Origin: Nitrospirales bacterium
GTDB lineage: Bacteria > Nitrospirota > Nitrospiria > Nitrospirales > UBA8639
Length of the DNA stretch: 62,535 bases
Assembly: GCA_029261275.1 (NCBI GenBank)
Contig: JAJDBR010000040.1
Span: 1-62,535, forward strand
Direction: 5' to 3'
A program made the position numbers and the translations under genes. Below, one piece after another: positions 9,232 through 19,158 of the stretch. Within the stretch, counting starts at the first letter, position 1. Every line of letters begins with the position of its first letter. The notes below the pieces were generated by a model. The model saw only the letters and a program-made list of their open reading frames with translations, ran no database searches and was not told the DNA's origin.

Positions 9232-10536
9232 ATGACAGCATTTCGAGGTCTCCGTTTCGCGATGGTGACAACCTTTTACCCGCCGTATCATTTCGGAGGC
9301 GAAGCGATCTTTGTGCGCCGTTTGGCGCATGCTTTAGTTCGGTACGGGCACCAAGTCGATGTTATTCATGATGCCGATGCCTTTTTCGTACTTGGGTCCG
9401 GCGCAGAACCCGAACCCCTAGAAGAGCCAGCCGGTGTAAAACTGCATCGATTGCGCAGCCGATTCGGAACGCTGTCGTGCCTTTTGACACATCAAACGGG
9501 ATTCCCCATTGTGCACGGACACCGCATTCGCAGTATTCTCCAGGATGGCGACTACGACGTGATTCACTTTCACAACGTATCCTTAGTCGGTGGACCCGGC
9601 ATCCTCTCCTATGGTCAAGGGCTCAAACTCTATACTGCACACGAGCATTGGCTTCTCTGTCCAACCTCTATGTTGTGGCGTCATAATCGGGAAAATTGCA
9701 CAAAAAAAGAATGTTTTAAATGTCCTTTACACTACAAACGTCCTCCTCAGCTCTGGCGGTGGACGGGTTTACTAGAAAAAAATCTTCGTCACATAGACGC
9801 CTTTTTAACACCGAGTACGTTTACTGCTATGAAGCATGCCGAACTAGGTTTCCCACGAAAATTTGAGGTATTGCCCTATTTCCTACCTGATTCCGAACCA
9901 GACGATGATTCAACGACTTCCCCCGTTCAAAAGACACCCATAACCCCCTACTTTCTCTTTGTTGGACGTTTGAAAATGTATAAAGGCCTGCAGGACGTTA
10001 TTCCATTGTTTGGAAGCAGTGCCCCTGCAGATCTCTTAATTGCTGGCACAGGGGCTGGTACCGGGAACTATGAGGCAGAACTTCGTCAGCTTGCTAACGA
10101 TAAACCACGAGTACGCTTTCTGGGTCGACTCACCCCATCGGAACTTCGTCGGTACTATGAGGGAGCCATTGCCCTCGTGATGCCTTCGATCTACTTTGAG
10201 ACATTCGGAATTGTGGTTCTTGAGGCTTTTCGTGAAGGTACTCCTGTCATAGCCCGAAACCGAGGACCGCTGACCGAAATCATTAACAGCAGTGGAGGAG
10301 GTCTATTATTCAACACGGTAAACGAATTACGAGAAGCGGTAGACTGCCTAGCCAGAGACCCTACGCTTCGAACGCGTTTGGGCGAAGCGGGACGGCAAGC
10401 GCATCGAACGTTGTGGAGTGAGCCTATAATTCTTCCCCGCTATCTTGCCTTAATCAAACAGGTTGCCACACAACGTGGGTTCACCCGTGTGGCAGCGAAA
10501 ATCGATGGCAAGTTAGAAACTAAGAATGCAGACTAA
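9232..10536 (+). CDS. Glycosyltransferase family 4 (GT-B fold)
   Basis: A 434-residue cytoplasmic glycosyltransferase expected to transfer a sugar from a nucleotide-sugar donor to a growing surface polysaccharide. The N-terminal domain has FYPPYHFGGEAIFVRRLAHAL, the acceptor-side glycine-rich opening of GT4 enzymes, and YDVIHFHN. The C-terminal domain has FLFVGRLKMYKGL, VRFLGRL and the donor-binding E-x7-E motif in SIYFETFGIVVLEAF. Four clustered Cys (LLCPTSMLW, CTKKECFKCP, about residues 142-163) are seen in a subset of GT4 proteins and may bind metal. Family is firm; sugar and acceptor cannot be read. Confidence 0.9.
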   Translation: MTAFRGLRFAMVTTFYPPYHFGGEAIFVRRLAHALVRYGHQVDVIHDADAFFVLGSGAEPEPLEEPAGVKLHRLRSRFGTLSCLLTHQTGFPIVHGHRIRSILQDGDYDVIHFHNVSLVGGPGILSYGQGLKLYTAHEHWLLCPTSMLWRHNRENCTKKECFKCPLHYKRPPQLWRWTGLLEKNLRHIDAFLTPSTFTAMKHAELGFPRKFEVLPYFLPDSEPDDDSTTSPVQKTPITPYFLFVGRLKMYKGLQDVIPLFGSSAPADLLIAGTGAGTGNYEAELRQLANDKPRVRFLGRLTPSELRRYYEGAIALVMPSIYFETFGIVVLEAFREGTPVIARNRGPLTEIINSSGGGLLFNTVNELREAVDCLARDPTLRTRLGEAGRQAHRTLWSEPIILPRYLALIKQVATQRGFTRVAAKIDGKLETKNAD

Positions 10537-11107
10537 TAAATGAAATAAATGAGACCCATCTTTATGTTCTATATTCGCCGACTAACTCTAGGCACAGAAT
10601 TCATTTCTCTCTCGGTAAAGGGCCTTCAATGAACCTGCGCCCTCCCTAACATGGAGAAGTAGTGCCCCTCAAGGCAGTTCGAAGGGGAGTCCAATAATAG
10701 CCATGGGATAAACCTGATCACCGTTTGTTTTGATACGCCCGACATCTAGCAAACCTGAGCTGAAATTTCATACAACATCTGGATCACCAATTTCTTGGTT
10801 CATGAAATCAAAGATCTGGCAACCGAAAAATCTCCATTTAGCGAATAGCTCTTTGATTTTCCAAAAAAGCAGCCCAAAAGGATAGGTCAGTCAGGCAGCG
10901 TACTGATCATTTTGGAAATGTACAAAGATCACGACGCTTGGCCGTTTGAGTTTCTAGCAATAGTGTCTGCCCAGCCCCGGTCAACTTGACAATACCTATA
11001 AGATCGATCTGGTAACACTTGTTGCCTCTTTTTCTTTTGTGTTCTTTGATCATTCGTTCAATAGAAATTCTCCTTGACCATAGATCGGAATACAACATTG
11101 AAATAGA
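10537..11107. other. Intergenic region, about 570 bp
   Basis: Lies between the rightward GT4 gene and the leftward flippase-like gene, so it should contain two transcript ends. I see no convincing gene; short open frames here lack ribosome-binding sites and recognisable sequence. Confidence 0.5.
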
Positions 11108-12088
11108 TTAGGTAGTTTCTTCTCTTCTCTGATCCCAATCTGTATTTATCGATTGTCGGATATCCGTGCTCAATAACCAGATGAGACCACCAGGTATACT
11201 GGTAACTAGGGTGGATAGCCCAAACGTGACGGAAAGAGCAACTGCGGCTCCTGGTGCAACACCAATCAAGCTAAAGGCCCCAAGAAAGGCGCCTTCACGA
11301 ATTCCCCATCCTCCAATAGAAATAGGGATCATGGCCACCAACAAAGCAAGCGGTACCAACACCATGCAATCAAGCAATCCTACATGAATATTTAACCCTG
11401 TTGCCATCACCCATATTGCAACCACTCTCAGGATATGAATGAGCAGACCAGCAAGGATGGCCCTCCACCCCCAACGCCTGTTCGAAAGCACTGCCGATAG
11501 ATGCTTTGAAAAATTGATGAGCCCTGCAAGGAGAGGTGACTTTCTTGCCTGTTCAGGAACATGTTTAAATAACGTCAACAAGTAGAGCGTTGTGGAACCA
11601 ACTCCCAAAAAGAATGGAGTCATCCACCAGGTCAGGGTATCACCGACGAGAAAAAAAAGGTTAGGTAACGTTATCACAACTAAAAGCAGTAGACTGGCAA
11701 ACGAAGTCAATCTGTCAATCACCACGTTGGAAATTGCAATGTCGGTTGGCATACCAATTCGAAAGACTTGTGTCATTCTGATAATATCGCCTCCCAATGA
11801 AGATGGTAGGGCTTGCGTAAAGAAGCCAGAAACCAACATAAGAGTCCATGCCGTTGTGAATTTTAGAGGAAACGCAACAATTTTCAAGACATTGAGCCAT
11901 CGGATGGTACTGAGGAGAGACAAAGAGAAAAGAATAATCAACGCGACCATTAGTTGAACCCGGTCAACCCCAAGAATCTGGTCAACTGCCTCATTGAAAT
12001 TGAGTTGGGCAAAGATTAGCCACAGAAGCCCGACTGCGCAGATAACTTTAAGGACAAATTGCGTGGAGGAAGGGACACGCTTTAGCAA
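11108..12088 (-). CDS. Flippase-like membrane protein (LPG synthase TM / UPF0104 family)
   Basis: A 326-residue inner-membrane protein with about 8 helices. Family features are SGFFTQALPSSLGGDIIRM (the conserved PSSLGGD region), DRLTSFASLL, and near the end VPLALLVAMIPISIGGWGIREGAF, the hallmark PISIGGWGIRE segment. Members include the lysylphosphatidylglycerol-synthase membrane domain and proteins that move lipid-linked glycans, and they are common in polysaccharide clusters. The start is TTG at 12088; the first helix (VLKVICAVGLLWLIFA) follows it closely. Substrate unknown. Confidence 0.85.
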   Translation of the reverse strand: MLKRVPSSTQFVLKVICAVGLLWLIFAQLNFNEAVDQILGVDRVQLMVALIILFSLSLLSTIRWLNVLKIVAFPLKFTTAWTLMLVSGFFTQALPSSLGGDIIRMTQVFRIGMPTDIAISNVVIDRLTSFASLLLLVVITLPNLFFLVGDTLTWWMTPFFLGVGSTTLYLLTLFKHVPEQARKSPLLAGLINFSKHLSAVLSNRRWGWRAILAGLLIHILRVVAIWVMATGLNIHVGLLDCMVLVPLALLVAMIPISIGGWGIREGAFLGAFSLIGVAPGAAVALSVTFGLSTLVTSIPGGLIWLLSTDIRQSINTDWDQRREETT

Positions 12089-12324
12089 GAGTAAATCTCA
12101 TTGCGAGTTGCCGTGCTTCTGTGATGCCGCCGTCTCTCGAGGCGGGAGGGTTGGATCTGTCGTATGGGGCAACAGGACGTTCTTGGATATTTCAGGGTTG
12201 GCGCCCCAGAACGGTGTGAAATCCTTCTGGGTGATGGTGGTCGCTTCATTTCATCTTACGAATTGCGAAAAAACTAAGCATGGAGGACATGATTGCGGCT
12301 ACGCCGTCATGAACTTACCTCAAA

Positions 12325-12663
12325 TCATGGGGAATCCTTGGTGTCAGATGCTTGCTGGCTGACAATGGGTAGAACCCGATTGTAGATGCTTGCAGCAAGG
12401 TAGCCACCGATAAACCCAAATAGGAAACCATAGCCCAGTCCGACAAAGCTCCCTAAAAAGGTCACCTCATAGCCAAGAAAATATTGGCCCAGTAATTTCA
12501 AATGGGGTCCAACGATTTCCCCACCCTTGATGACAAGCCAAATGGTAGCGATGAATATGGCAAACCCCACGAAGATCCCAGTTACGACACCATAGGCCAT
12601 GGCATTGAGATGGACCACCCGGGACACCACCAATTCATGTAAAGCGTTTTGTTTCGCAGCCAT
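12325..12663 (-). CDS. Small membrane protein, paralogue of the neighbouring flavoprotein's C-terminal domain
   Basis: 112 residues with two or three hydrophobic segments (GIFVGFAIFIATIWLVIKGG and LGSFVGLGYGFLFGFIGGYLA). Nearly every position aligns with the C-terminal membrane domain of the adjacent protein (12675-14459): GLYLFLATIFLLIKGGDVVG and GMLYGLGIGFLGG there. It is 11 bp downstream of that gene and certainly co-transcribed. It may form a membrane complex with, or anchor, its larger partner. No enzyme motif is present. Confidence 0.75.
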   Translation of the reverse strand: MAAKQNALHELVVSRVVHLNAMAYGVVTGIFVGFAIFIATIWLVIKGGEIVGPHLKLLGQYFLGYEVTFLGSFVGLGYGFLFGFIGGYLAASIYNRVLPIVSQQASDTKDSP

Positions 12664-12674
12664 TTTGTGACTCC

Positions 12675-14459
12675 TTAGAAATATTCATGGAAATGCTTTA
12701 AGACTGGTCTCCGCAGCTGAATATCAATCCAAGCCATGTACAAGAGAACCGCTCCATTTCGTAATTTTGAGAAACTCCATCCGCCCAAAAATCCTATTCC
12801 CAGACCATACAACATTCCCAGGAAACTTCCACCCGCCGTGACACGATATCCTGGCAAAAATTGACTGAGAAGACTCAGGTTGGGACCTACAACGTCTCCA
12901 CCTTTTATCAGGAGGAATATGGTGGCGAGGAAAAGGTATAGGCCGGATACCGTCCCCAAGGCAAGGCCAAAAGCCACGGGATGAAGTCGTTGAAAGACAT
13001 GTTGAATAGTATGGATGGTGGCTTCTAGAGTAGGGTCTTCTTCTGCTCGTTGCACTTCTTCGTGATAGGCCTGCTCAGCGTTGACCTCCCAAAGATCGTT
13101 CCTTTGTTCCTGGAAAATGTTGCGGACGGCAAGTATCCCCGTGAGCATAGAATGATCTTGGTTATTATAACGATGAAGTCCATTTCTACCTACGGTTTGA
13201 CAGTTTTCGAGATTATCGAAATATTCTTTAAGAATTGTGAGGTGATCGGAATACTCAGAATCATAGATGGGGTAGGCCTTTGGGACACGAAATACGCAAC
13301 CATCTTCGACGTCTTCCGAGCGAGCTAAACTAAGCTGCTTGATTTCTCTTTTAGCAAGGGCAATCAGTTCGGAGTCTGTCATGCACCAGAGTTCATCCCC
13401 TTCGTTACAGAAATACTCCATTCCTAGGCTAGATTTCGCGGGATCGGGAACCATGTCGGGGCTCCAATTTTTGAAATTCTGAATGCGGCCAACTTGTACT
13501 TCTGGGTCATGGATATAGATCCAATTATCTGGAAATAAGTTTGGGGAATTCACCACAAGGCAGACGGTAATAAAATCTCGATACCGTAAGGAATGAGCAG
13601 CCTCAGTGATTGACACAGGTGGAGGGGGATCTAATTTTTTGATGAATTCTGTGAGAGGCATGCTTGAAATAAAGTTTGTACCTTGAATAACTTCTTCCTT
13701 CCCATGACGACAGACAACGAGATGAGTAATGCGATTCTCGATTCGCTGGATTCGTATCACATCTGTATTTAACCTAACCTGTCCTCCTCCCTGCTCCACT
13801 CGTGTTTTCACCGCATCCCACATCATGCCAGGCCCTCGACGAGGGTAGTCAAATTCTTCGATTAATGATTTTATCGTGGTTTTGGGGTTAGAGACCATGC
13901 TCAAAATCGCGACCTTTAGGGACAGACCTTTAATCCGTTGAGCAGCCCATTCGGCTTTCAGCTCAGTACATCGTACACCCCATACCTTTTCGGTGTATGT
14001 CTCAAAAAACGTTTTAAAAAATCGTCGCCCAAAGTGATGTGTGACCCATTGATCGAATGTGTCCAAGCGCGTAAGGGGGAATAGTCTGCTATGGAGAAAA
14101 CTCAGGATGATGCGCACACTTTCAAATAGCCCCAGGCCTTTGAGCACATTCCGCGCTTTAGGGGGATAATCAAAAAAGGTGCGGTTATAGAAAATTCTGG
14201 ACACCCGAGGGCGTCGGAGAAAATCTTGTCCTAGGACTTCCCGCCAAATTTTGGCTACCTCCTGAGATTTAGTAAAAAACCGATGTCCGCCCATATCGAA
14301 ATAGAAATTTTTATATTGTCGAGTGCAGGCTATGCCCCCTACTAGGTCTTGCTTCTCTACGACAATAGCCCTTGCCCCTTGCTTTAATAGCTCATAAGCA
14401 GCAGATAAACCTGCTGGTCCTCCTCCAATAATGACTACTTGGCGTTCTGGTTCACTCAT
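12675..14459 (-). CDS. FAD-dependent UDP-galactopyranose-mutase-like oxidoreductase with membrane tail
   Basis: 594 residues. The N terminus has the dinucleotide motif VVIIGGGPAGLSAAYEL followed by VVEKQDLVGGIACT and FDMGGHRFF, typical of the UDP-galactopyranose mutase/protoporphyrinogen-oxidase-like flavoproteins. GVRCTELKAEWAAQRIKGL and the YRDFITVCLV and GLHRYNNQDHSM segments fit this group. Residues about 480-570 form an extra hydrophobic domain with two or three helices, absent from soluble mutases and duplicated as the separate gene at 12325-12663. In this setting a role in sugar-nucleotide or lipid-linked sugar modification is likely; the exact reaction is unknown. Confidence 0.8.
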   Translation of the reverse strand: MSEPERQVVIIGGGPAGLSAAYELLKQGARAIVVEKQDLVGGIACTRQYKNFYFDMGGHRFFTKSQEVAKIWREVLGQDFLRRPRVSRIFYNRTFFDYPPKARNVLKGLGLFESVRIILSFLHSRLFPLTRLDTFDQWVTHHFGRRFFKTFFETYTEKVWGVRCTELKAEWAAQRIKGLSLKVAILSMVSNPKTTIKSLIEEFDYPRRGPGMMWDAVKTRVEQGGGQVRLNTDVIRIQRIENRITHLVVCRHGKEEVIQGTNFISSMPLTEFIKKLDPPPPVSITEAAHSLRYRDFITVCLVVNSPNLFPDNWIYIHDPEVQVGRIQNFKNWSPDMVPDPAKSSLGMEYFCNEGDELWCMTDSELIALAKREIKQLSLARSEDVEDGCVFRVPKAYPIYDSEYSDHLTILKEYFDNLENCQTVGRNGLHRYNNQDHSMLTGILAVRNIFQEQRNDLWEVNAEQAYHEEVQRAEEDPTLEATIHTIQHVFQRLHPVAFGLALGTVSGLYLFLATIFLLIKGGDVVGPNLSLLSQFLPGYRVTAGGSFLGMLYGLGIGFLGGWSFSKLRNGAVLLYMAWIDIQLRRPVLKHFHEYF

Positions 14460-14540
14460 TTGTTTCGATCAAGTTATCAATGTTGGTGGTTCTCTTCAGA
14501 TGACTCGATACAAGGTCGGTACTGCTGCTCTATGCATGTA

Positions 14541-15557
14541 TTAATAGTCAGAGATTGAGTCTGTGGGCTTGCCTCGGCTTATGATCTTGAACTCCATCCA
14601 GACAATTAAGTATGCGATTCCACTATAAAGATAGTAAAGCAGATATAGGGGAATGCAACCACAAGCAAACAGCAGCCCTCGCTGTTGAAAGAAAAAGACC
14701 ACCAGGGGCCAGTTTAATAGAATCGTTGCTGTAACGACCGCACCCGAGATCAACAGTAGCGGGGGCCAAACTGCCCCACCCATCAAAAAAGCTAACCCCA
14801 ACAGTACGAACATCACACTGACGCGTTGCGTGAGTGCCACGTTAAGGTCATTGGGGAATTCTCGAGCTTCCTGAATGAGTCTCGACCATGGCAACGCCCG
14901 GCTTATGAAATCCGACTGAATCATGGAGGTGAAGGTCCATTGCTTTAAATGGGTGACTTGTAATGCCTTTTGCAGTCGAATTCGAAAGCCTGCTTTTTTT
15001 AGACGATATCCCAATTCGACGTCTTCCATATTCGTCTTAAAGTCCTCGTCAAATCCGTCAACGACCTCGAATGCCGAACGCCTGATTGCCCCACATCCAG
15101 ACCAAAAGGTTGAGGCCTCGGACCTTCCACGTTGATGGAAATAGTGATGCAAAAGATTTCGATATTGACTGATGAAATTCTGCGCGCGAGGTTCCGTATT
15201 GTAGGATCCGAATATTGCAGCAAATTCAGGCCGTTCCTGAAAAAATTGAACGACACGGTCAACGGTGTCAGGTTGTACCACCACGTCGGAATCGATAAAA
15301 AAATAGATAGCACCTCGGGCATTCCGAGCACCGTGATTTCGTGCTGCCGCACCTCCTGCATTTTCCCTGAGGTGTAGCACGGTCACACCTAACCCTTCGG
15401 CGACTGATCCTGTATCATCAGTAGATCCATCATTCACGACAATAATTTCTGAATGGGCCGGTTGGGCTGTTTTGAGGGCAGAGATACACTCGACAAGATC
15501 TTGGGGATTGTTATAGACGGGAACAATCAGAGAAACATGAATAGGTGCAGCATGCAT
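14541..15557 (-). CDS. Glycosyltransferase family 2 with C-terminal membrane helices
   Basis: 338 residues. The GT-A fold begins with SLIVPVYNNPQDLVECISAL and IIVVNDGSTDDT, then GGAAARNHGA and FFIDSDVVV (the DxD metal-binding motif), and FDEDFKTNMEDVELGYRL (the catalytic ED region). Two to three hydrophobic segments after residue 240 (VMFVLLGLAFLMGGAVWPPLLL, LYLLYYLYSGIAYLIV) anchor it to the inner membrane. It is upstream of the flavoprotein gene on the same strand, separated by 81 bp, so the three leftward genes 15557-12325 probably form one transcript. Confidence 0.9.
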   Translation of the reverse strand: MHAAPIHVSLIVPVYNNPQDLVECISALKTAQPAHSEIIVVNDGSTDDTGSVAEGLGVTVLHLRENAGGAAARNHGARNARGAIYFFIDSDVVVQPDTVDRVVQFFQERPEFAAIFGSYNTEPRAQNFISQYRNLLHHYFHQRGRSEASTFWSGCGAIRRSAFEVVDGFDEDFKTNMEDVELGYRLKKAGFRIRLQKALQVTHLKQWTFTSMIQSDFISRALPWSRLIQEAREFPNDLNVALTQRVSVMFVLLGLAFLMGGAVWPPLLLISGAVVTATILLNWPLVVFFFQQRGLLFACGCIPLYLLYYLYSGIAYLIVWMEFKIISRGKPTDSISDY

Positions 15558-16045
15558 ATAAATTCTACTGGCGGACTAAAAAAAATCCCATCCCGAGGAG
15601 CGTGAATTTTTCCTAACCCATTCCTTAAAGCCAGATTTACCCTGGAGGTTGGGATGGGAGGACGAAAGGCCTGCCAAGATAGCACTTCTCCATCAATTAA
15701 TTGTATCAATAGGCTTTTGTACAGAAGATTGTAACCACCCATAAGAGTACTAGTCGGAAAAGTTTAAGTAAATGGGCCTCATAGCGCATTCATTACGTGG
15801 AACGTCGAGGTAGAATTAGAAGCCCAGGAAGGTTGAACAGGATCCGAAATGCACCGAGTCGGAGCCAATCCCCGCATCGAAAAGCAAAATGATGACTTCC
15901 CTGCGGATAGAATGGTTCGTTACATTTGTTTTTTCATGCATGAAGCGTATGCGTCTGGGTGTAGCGGCTTTGTTGTGCTGACTTTGCAAATCGAGTCATT
16001 TTCGGCCTCAAACCGTTCAATTGACCCAAAAAAATTGGTCATGAT
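15558..16045. other. Divergent intergenic region, about 490 bp
   Basis: Separates the leftward GT2 gene from the rightward aldo/keto reductase gene and should hold both promoters. I find no credible gene. Short open frames exist but show no family resemblance or ribosome-binding site. Confidence 0.5.
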
Positions 16046-16885
16046 ATGCAATACCAGAATTTTGGAGATACGCAAATAACAGTAAGCCGTCTCGGATTGG
16101 GTTGTGGCGGTACCAAACGATTGGGATTAGCGATAGGAGCCAGTGATCAAGACGCAGTGCGACTGATAAAATTGGCGATGTCAATGGGAATTAATCTTAT
16201 CGATACTGCAGCGGTATACGGAAATGAGGCCATCGTGGCCAAGGCCATAAAATCGGTCAAGCGTGAGGATATTATTCTTTGTAGTAAAGTTCCGCTGCCC
16301 AAGACACTACCGCTGCTCCCAGGTGGGTCCTTTTCAGAGCGGATTGTGCGAAAAACCAGCAGCCTGATGGGCTGGTATCTAACAGATGACGAATTGAAGG
16401 TTCAGCTTTTCTCTTCCCTTCGTCGTTTGGGCACCGAGTATCTGGATGTATTCTATTTGCATGCCGTGACCCCTGGCCAATACACAGCAGCGGTAACCTT
16501 ATTGCCGGTATTACAGGATTTAAAACAATCTGGAATGATCCGCGCTATTGGTATTTCCGAGTCGACGAAAGAGGATGCCGATCATGTTGTGATCACTCAG
16601 GCCGTTCAAGATTCTCGTTGGGATGTGGTGATGTTACAACCACCGGCATTGGACGAGTATACAGTACCCGATTACCTGCAAATGGCGAGGATCAACAAAA
16701 AAGGCGTGGTGGCTATGAGTACGGTTTCGAATCAGACTGCCAGCCCTCCTGCAACGTATCCTGCTGTGTTGAACATACCGGGCGTGACCGCCGTTTTATG
16801 TGGAACATCGAGAGAGTCCCACTTGCGGAGCAATATCCTAACGATCTCGGATTCCGGATCTCCCACAGGATACAGAGAATTTTAA
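16046..16885 (+). CDS. Aldo/keto reductase
   Basis: 279 residues, near the usual length of the superfamily (TIM barrel, NADPH-dependent carbonyl reduction). Family features: VSRLGLGCGGTKRLG, NLIDTAAVYGNEA with catalytic Asp and Tyr, ILCSKVPL with catalytic Lys, and LDVFYLHAV with catalytic His. GMIRAIGIS and GVTAVLCGTSRESHL near the end fit the cofactor-binding region. In many polysaccharide clusters such enzymes modify sugars, but the substrate cannot be read. It lies alone between leftward genes. Confidence 0.88.
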   Translation: MQYQNFGDTQITVSRLGLGCGGTKRLGLAIGASDQDAVRLIKLAMSMGINLIDTAAVYGNEAIVAKAIKSVKREDIILCSKVPLPKTLPLLPGGSFSERIVRKTSSLMGWYLTDDELKVQLFSSLRRLGTEYLDVFYLHAVTPGQYTAAVTLLPVLQDLKQSGMIRAIGISESTKEDADHVVITQAVQDSRWDVVMLQPPALDEYTVPDYLQMARINKKGVVAMSTVSNQTASPPATYPAVLNIPGVTAVLCGTSRESHLRSNILTISDSGSPTGYREF

Positions 16886-17052
16886 TAGGTAGGAGGTGAA
16901 AGGTCGAAGGAAATATTTCTAATGGTTGGATTGGATCCCAAGCATAGGGCATTTTTGTGTACCGATCTTCCGCTCCAAAAATGAAGAGGACATACATCTT
17001 GCTTGGTTAAACGGAGAAGAATCCAACTGTCGGATGGCCTTGCCATCTAGCT

Positions 17053-18525
17053 TCATTTAAGCAAGTAGTTGAAAGCTTGGTACAACTCGCCTATATGAGT
17101 CACCTGTCGAGTTATCTGTTCGGGTAACTTGGAGTTACAGAAATAAAATGCTTTCGGCCGGTGGTTGCCCCCTCGTCCAGTGGTAATACGGCCGGAAAGA
17201 GTGCCCAGAGTTGGTGAAGAGATTTTCCTGGTTGGGGCTAGCTCGTGCCAAATAATCGACAGGTCAGGTAAATACTTTGCAAAGGGCCCCGGGTATATCT
17301 CTTCGATATCTAAAATTTGCTTCACCAGTGGCCTCCCTGTGTGGGTATCCCGCAAGGAGAAAAAAGTCTCTTTGAGCAGGGTTTTAATCTGGTGATGCTG
17401 TTCAGACTCAGCGACGAGCCAACCTCGTTTTTCCCGTCCCTGAATGTTATAGCGAATATAACCCTGTCCTCCGGATAATAGGCCATAGGCTGGGATATGA
17501 GGCCAGTCTATCCCACTGCTAAAGGCTCGATTCACGACCCAGTCTCGTACTGATTGTGACACATTTCGGGCAATAGTTTGTTGTAGTTGGGCCGGAGCTT
17601 TTTCTCGCAACCAACGAAAAAGGGAACGTTGGGGTGCAATTGAGTGCGCCGCAGAATCTGTGCCTGGGCCGGCAAATAATCGGTCCAACACCTTGGGTAT
17701 GAAATGAACCTGAGAATTATTTGGTCCCATCCCATGTAAGGAAAAAAGGATAACCGGGATATTCTGTGCGGTATGGGCTGAGAGCAAGGTGCCAATTGCC
17801 CGATCCACCGCCCGATAAACGTCGATCAGGGTATCGCTCTTCATCAAAGGTAGTTCATTGTGCGCTGGGTCAGGGCACAGGTAATGACCGGCCCTATGGA
17901 GTTCCGAAAAACAGGTGAAAAATAGGTCCCAGTCCGATTCTTCGAGTAACCATTTGCCGATTTCACCGCGCGTTTCAGCAGAGCGAATGGCTGCGCAACG
18001 TAGTCGTTCTAGTTGCTCGGCGGTTTTATCGACAGGGATATCATAATAGAGAGGGCTCGGTCCCCATTTCTTTATGATTTGGCAACCCAGGGGCGTTTTA
18101 TTATCGCGATAGGCAATTCCTTCATCTTGGGAATGCCAGTGGTAATAGTGAACTCGATCTCCAGATGAGACGGGTAAGGGCAGTAATGGCATATCGAATA
18201 TACCAACCTGGCATCCCCGGTCGCGCAGTAAATTCCAAAATGGTTTAAAGGGCAGCCAGCCTCCACCAATCCGCTGATATTGAAGGGTTTGAGCATGCCA
18301 TTGAAAGGGGAAATAATAACCATGTTCACCGGGGGAGCAGGCCATCATGAACGTCGGCCATACACTCGCATCCATCGCGGCCGATGTCGTATTCAATTCA
18401 GTGAGGGTGGACGTCCCCAAAAGTTTTTGCAGGTTAGGGAGGTGTGGTAAATAGCATTGTAGATACTCCAGGTCACAGGCATCTAAACCAATAGCAAGTA
18501 CCTTTGATCGTCTACCGTTGGTCAT
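17053..18525 (-). CDS. Type I phosphodiesterase / nucleotide pyrophosphatase-like protein
   Basis: About 490 residues of the alkaline-phosphatase superfamily. The start VLAIGLDACDLEYL supplies the first metal-binding Asp; TSAAMDASVWPTFMMACSPGEHGYYFPF contains the region of the catalytic nucleophile (usually Thr or Ser) and the GxHG-type motif; ILFSLHGMGPN gives the second metal site (normally SDHG; here SLHG, so one Asp is replaced by Leu); RGGNHRPKAFYF is the final His motif. Related proteins are frequent in exopolysaccharide clusters. The ATG at 18525 is favoured over a start at 18606 because the conserved fold begins at residue 6. The altered site may reduce activity. Confidence 0.75.
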   Translation of the reverse strand: MTNGRRSKVLAIGLDACDLEYLQCYLPHLPNLQKLLGTSTLTELNTTSAAMDASVWPTFMMACSPGEHGYYFPFQWHAQTLQYQRIGGGWLPFKPFWNLLRDRGCQVGIFDMPLLPLPVSSGDRVHYYHWHSQDEGIAYRDNKTPLGCQIIKKWGPSPLYYDIPVDKTAEQLERLRCAAIRSAETRGEIGKWLLEESDWDLFFTCFSELHRAGHYLCPDPAHNELPLMKSDTLIDVYRAVDRAIGTLLSAHTAQNIPVILFSLHGMGPNNSQVHFIPKVLDRLFAGPGTDSAAHSIAPQRSLFRWLREKAPAQLQQTIARNVSQSVRDWVVNRAFSSGIDWPHIPAYGLLSGGQGYIRYNIQGREKRGWLVAESEQHHQIKTLLKETFFSLRDTHTGRPLVKQILDIEEIYPGPFAKYLPDLSIIWHELAPTRKISSPTLGTLSGRITTGRGGNHRPKAFYFCNSKLPEQITRQVTHIGELYQAFNYLLK

Positions 18526-19158
18526 GCTCGGCTCTAAGTTTCCTGAATTGGCGGTGGTACATGGTTTCGCACATTTTGGGCGATGGGGTGGGGCGTTGGG
18601 TAGCAAGGAGATCGGGTGTTTACGCGAAACTACACTTCTTGGTCTTCGTCGTAGGGGCTATTTATTTGGACGCAACCCATTTAGAGTCTGTCTGGCGATA
18701 TTTCAAATTCCTCTTTAAGGAATTGAATGGTCTTGAGAGCTATTTCCCCATTACTCTCTATTATCATAATACCTGTTCCCATACCGGAACAAAAGTTCGG
18801 GATCTCGAAAAATTTCATGTACGATTCATTAGCATTAGGCAGGAGGGTTGCTCGGGTAGTTCAACCAATCGGCTCTTAATCTCATTGCAAAACTGACCCA
18901 GCCGAATATCCGCATCACAACGGCTAAAGTGCTCCGCTTTTTTCCATTTGACACGGTCTACCCTTTGTCCTATCAGGTCATGCATGGTCGAGGACAGTGA
19001 TTTTAATGCCGTTGGCGATGAGCGTAGGCAGAAGATATTCTCGATTGCACAATTCTGTGCGTGCGGCGAGCACTGCAAGACATGAGGTTTGTGTTGACAC
19101 CAGCTCTGTCTGGCGTCGTGGTTTGTTGGTTGGATAACCCATTGCCCCCTCTGATCGA
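18526..19158. other. Intergenic region left of the recombinase remnant
   Basis: About 630 bp with no intact gene. The minus strand at about 18815-19078 has an open frame with plausible protein-like segments (HDLIGQRVDRVKWKKAEHF), but it is short, has no family I recognise and may be a remnant of a mobile element. Confidence 0.35.

Noticed and set aside
9477-9775. Plus-strand small frames inside the GT4 gene
   Set aside because: They lie in other frames of a clear glycosyltransferase gene and show no independent signals.
10907-11098. Minus-strand 63-residue open frame in the spacer
   Set aside because: Short, basic, without ribosome-binding site or family resemblance.
15849-16079. 76-residue open frame upstream of the aldo/keto reductase
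   Set aside because: It overlaps the start of the reductase in another frame, has no ribosome-binding site and no recognisable sequence.
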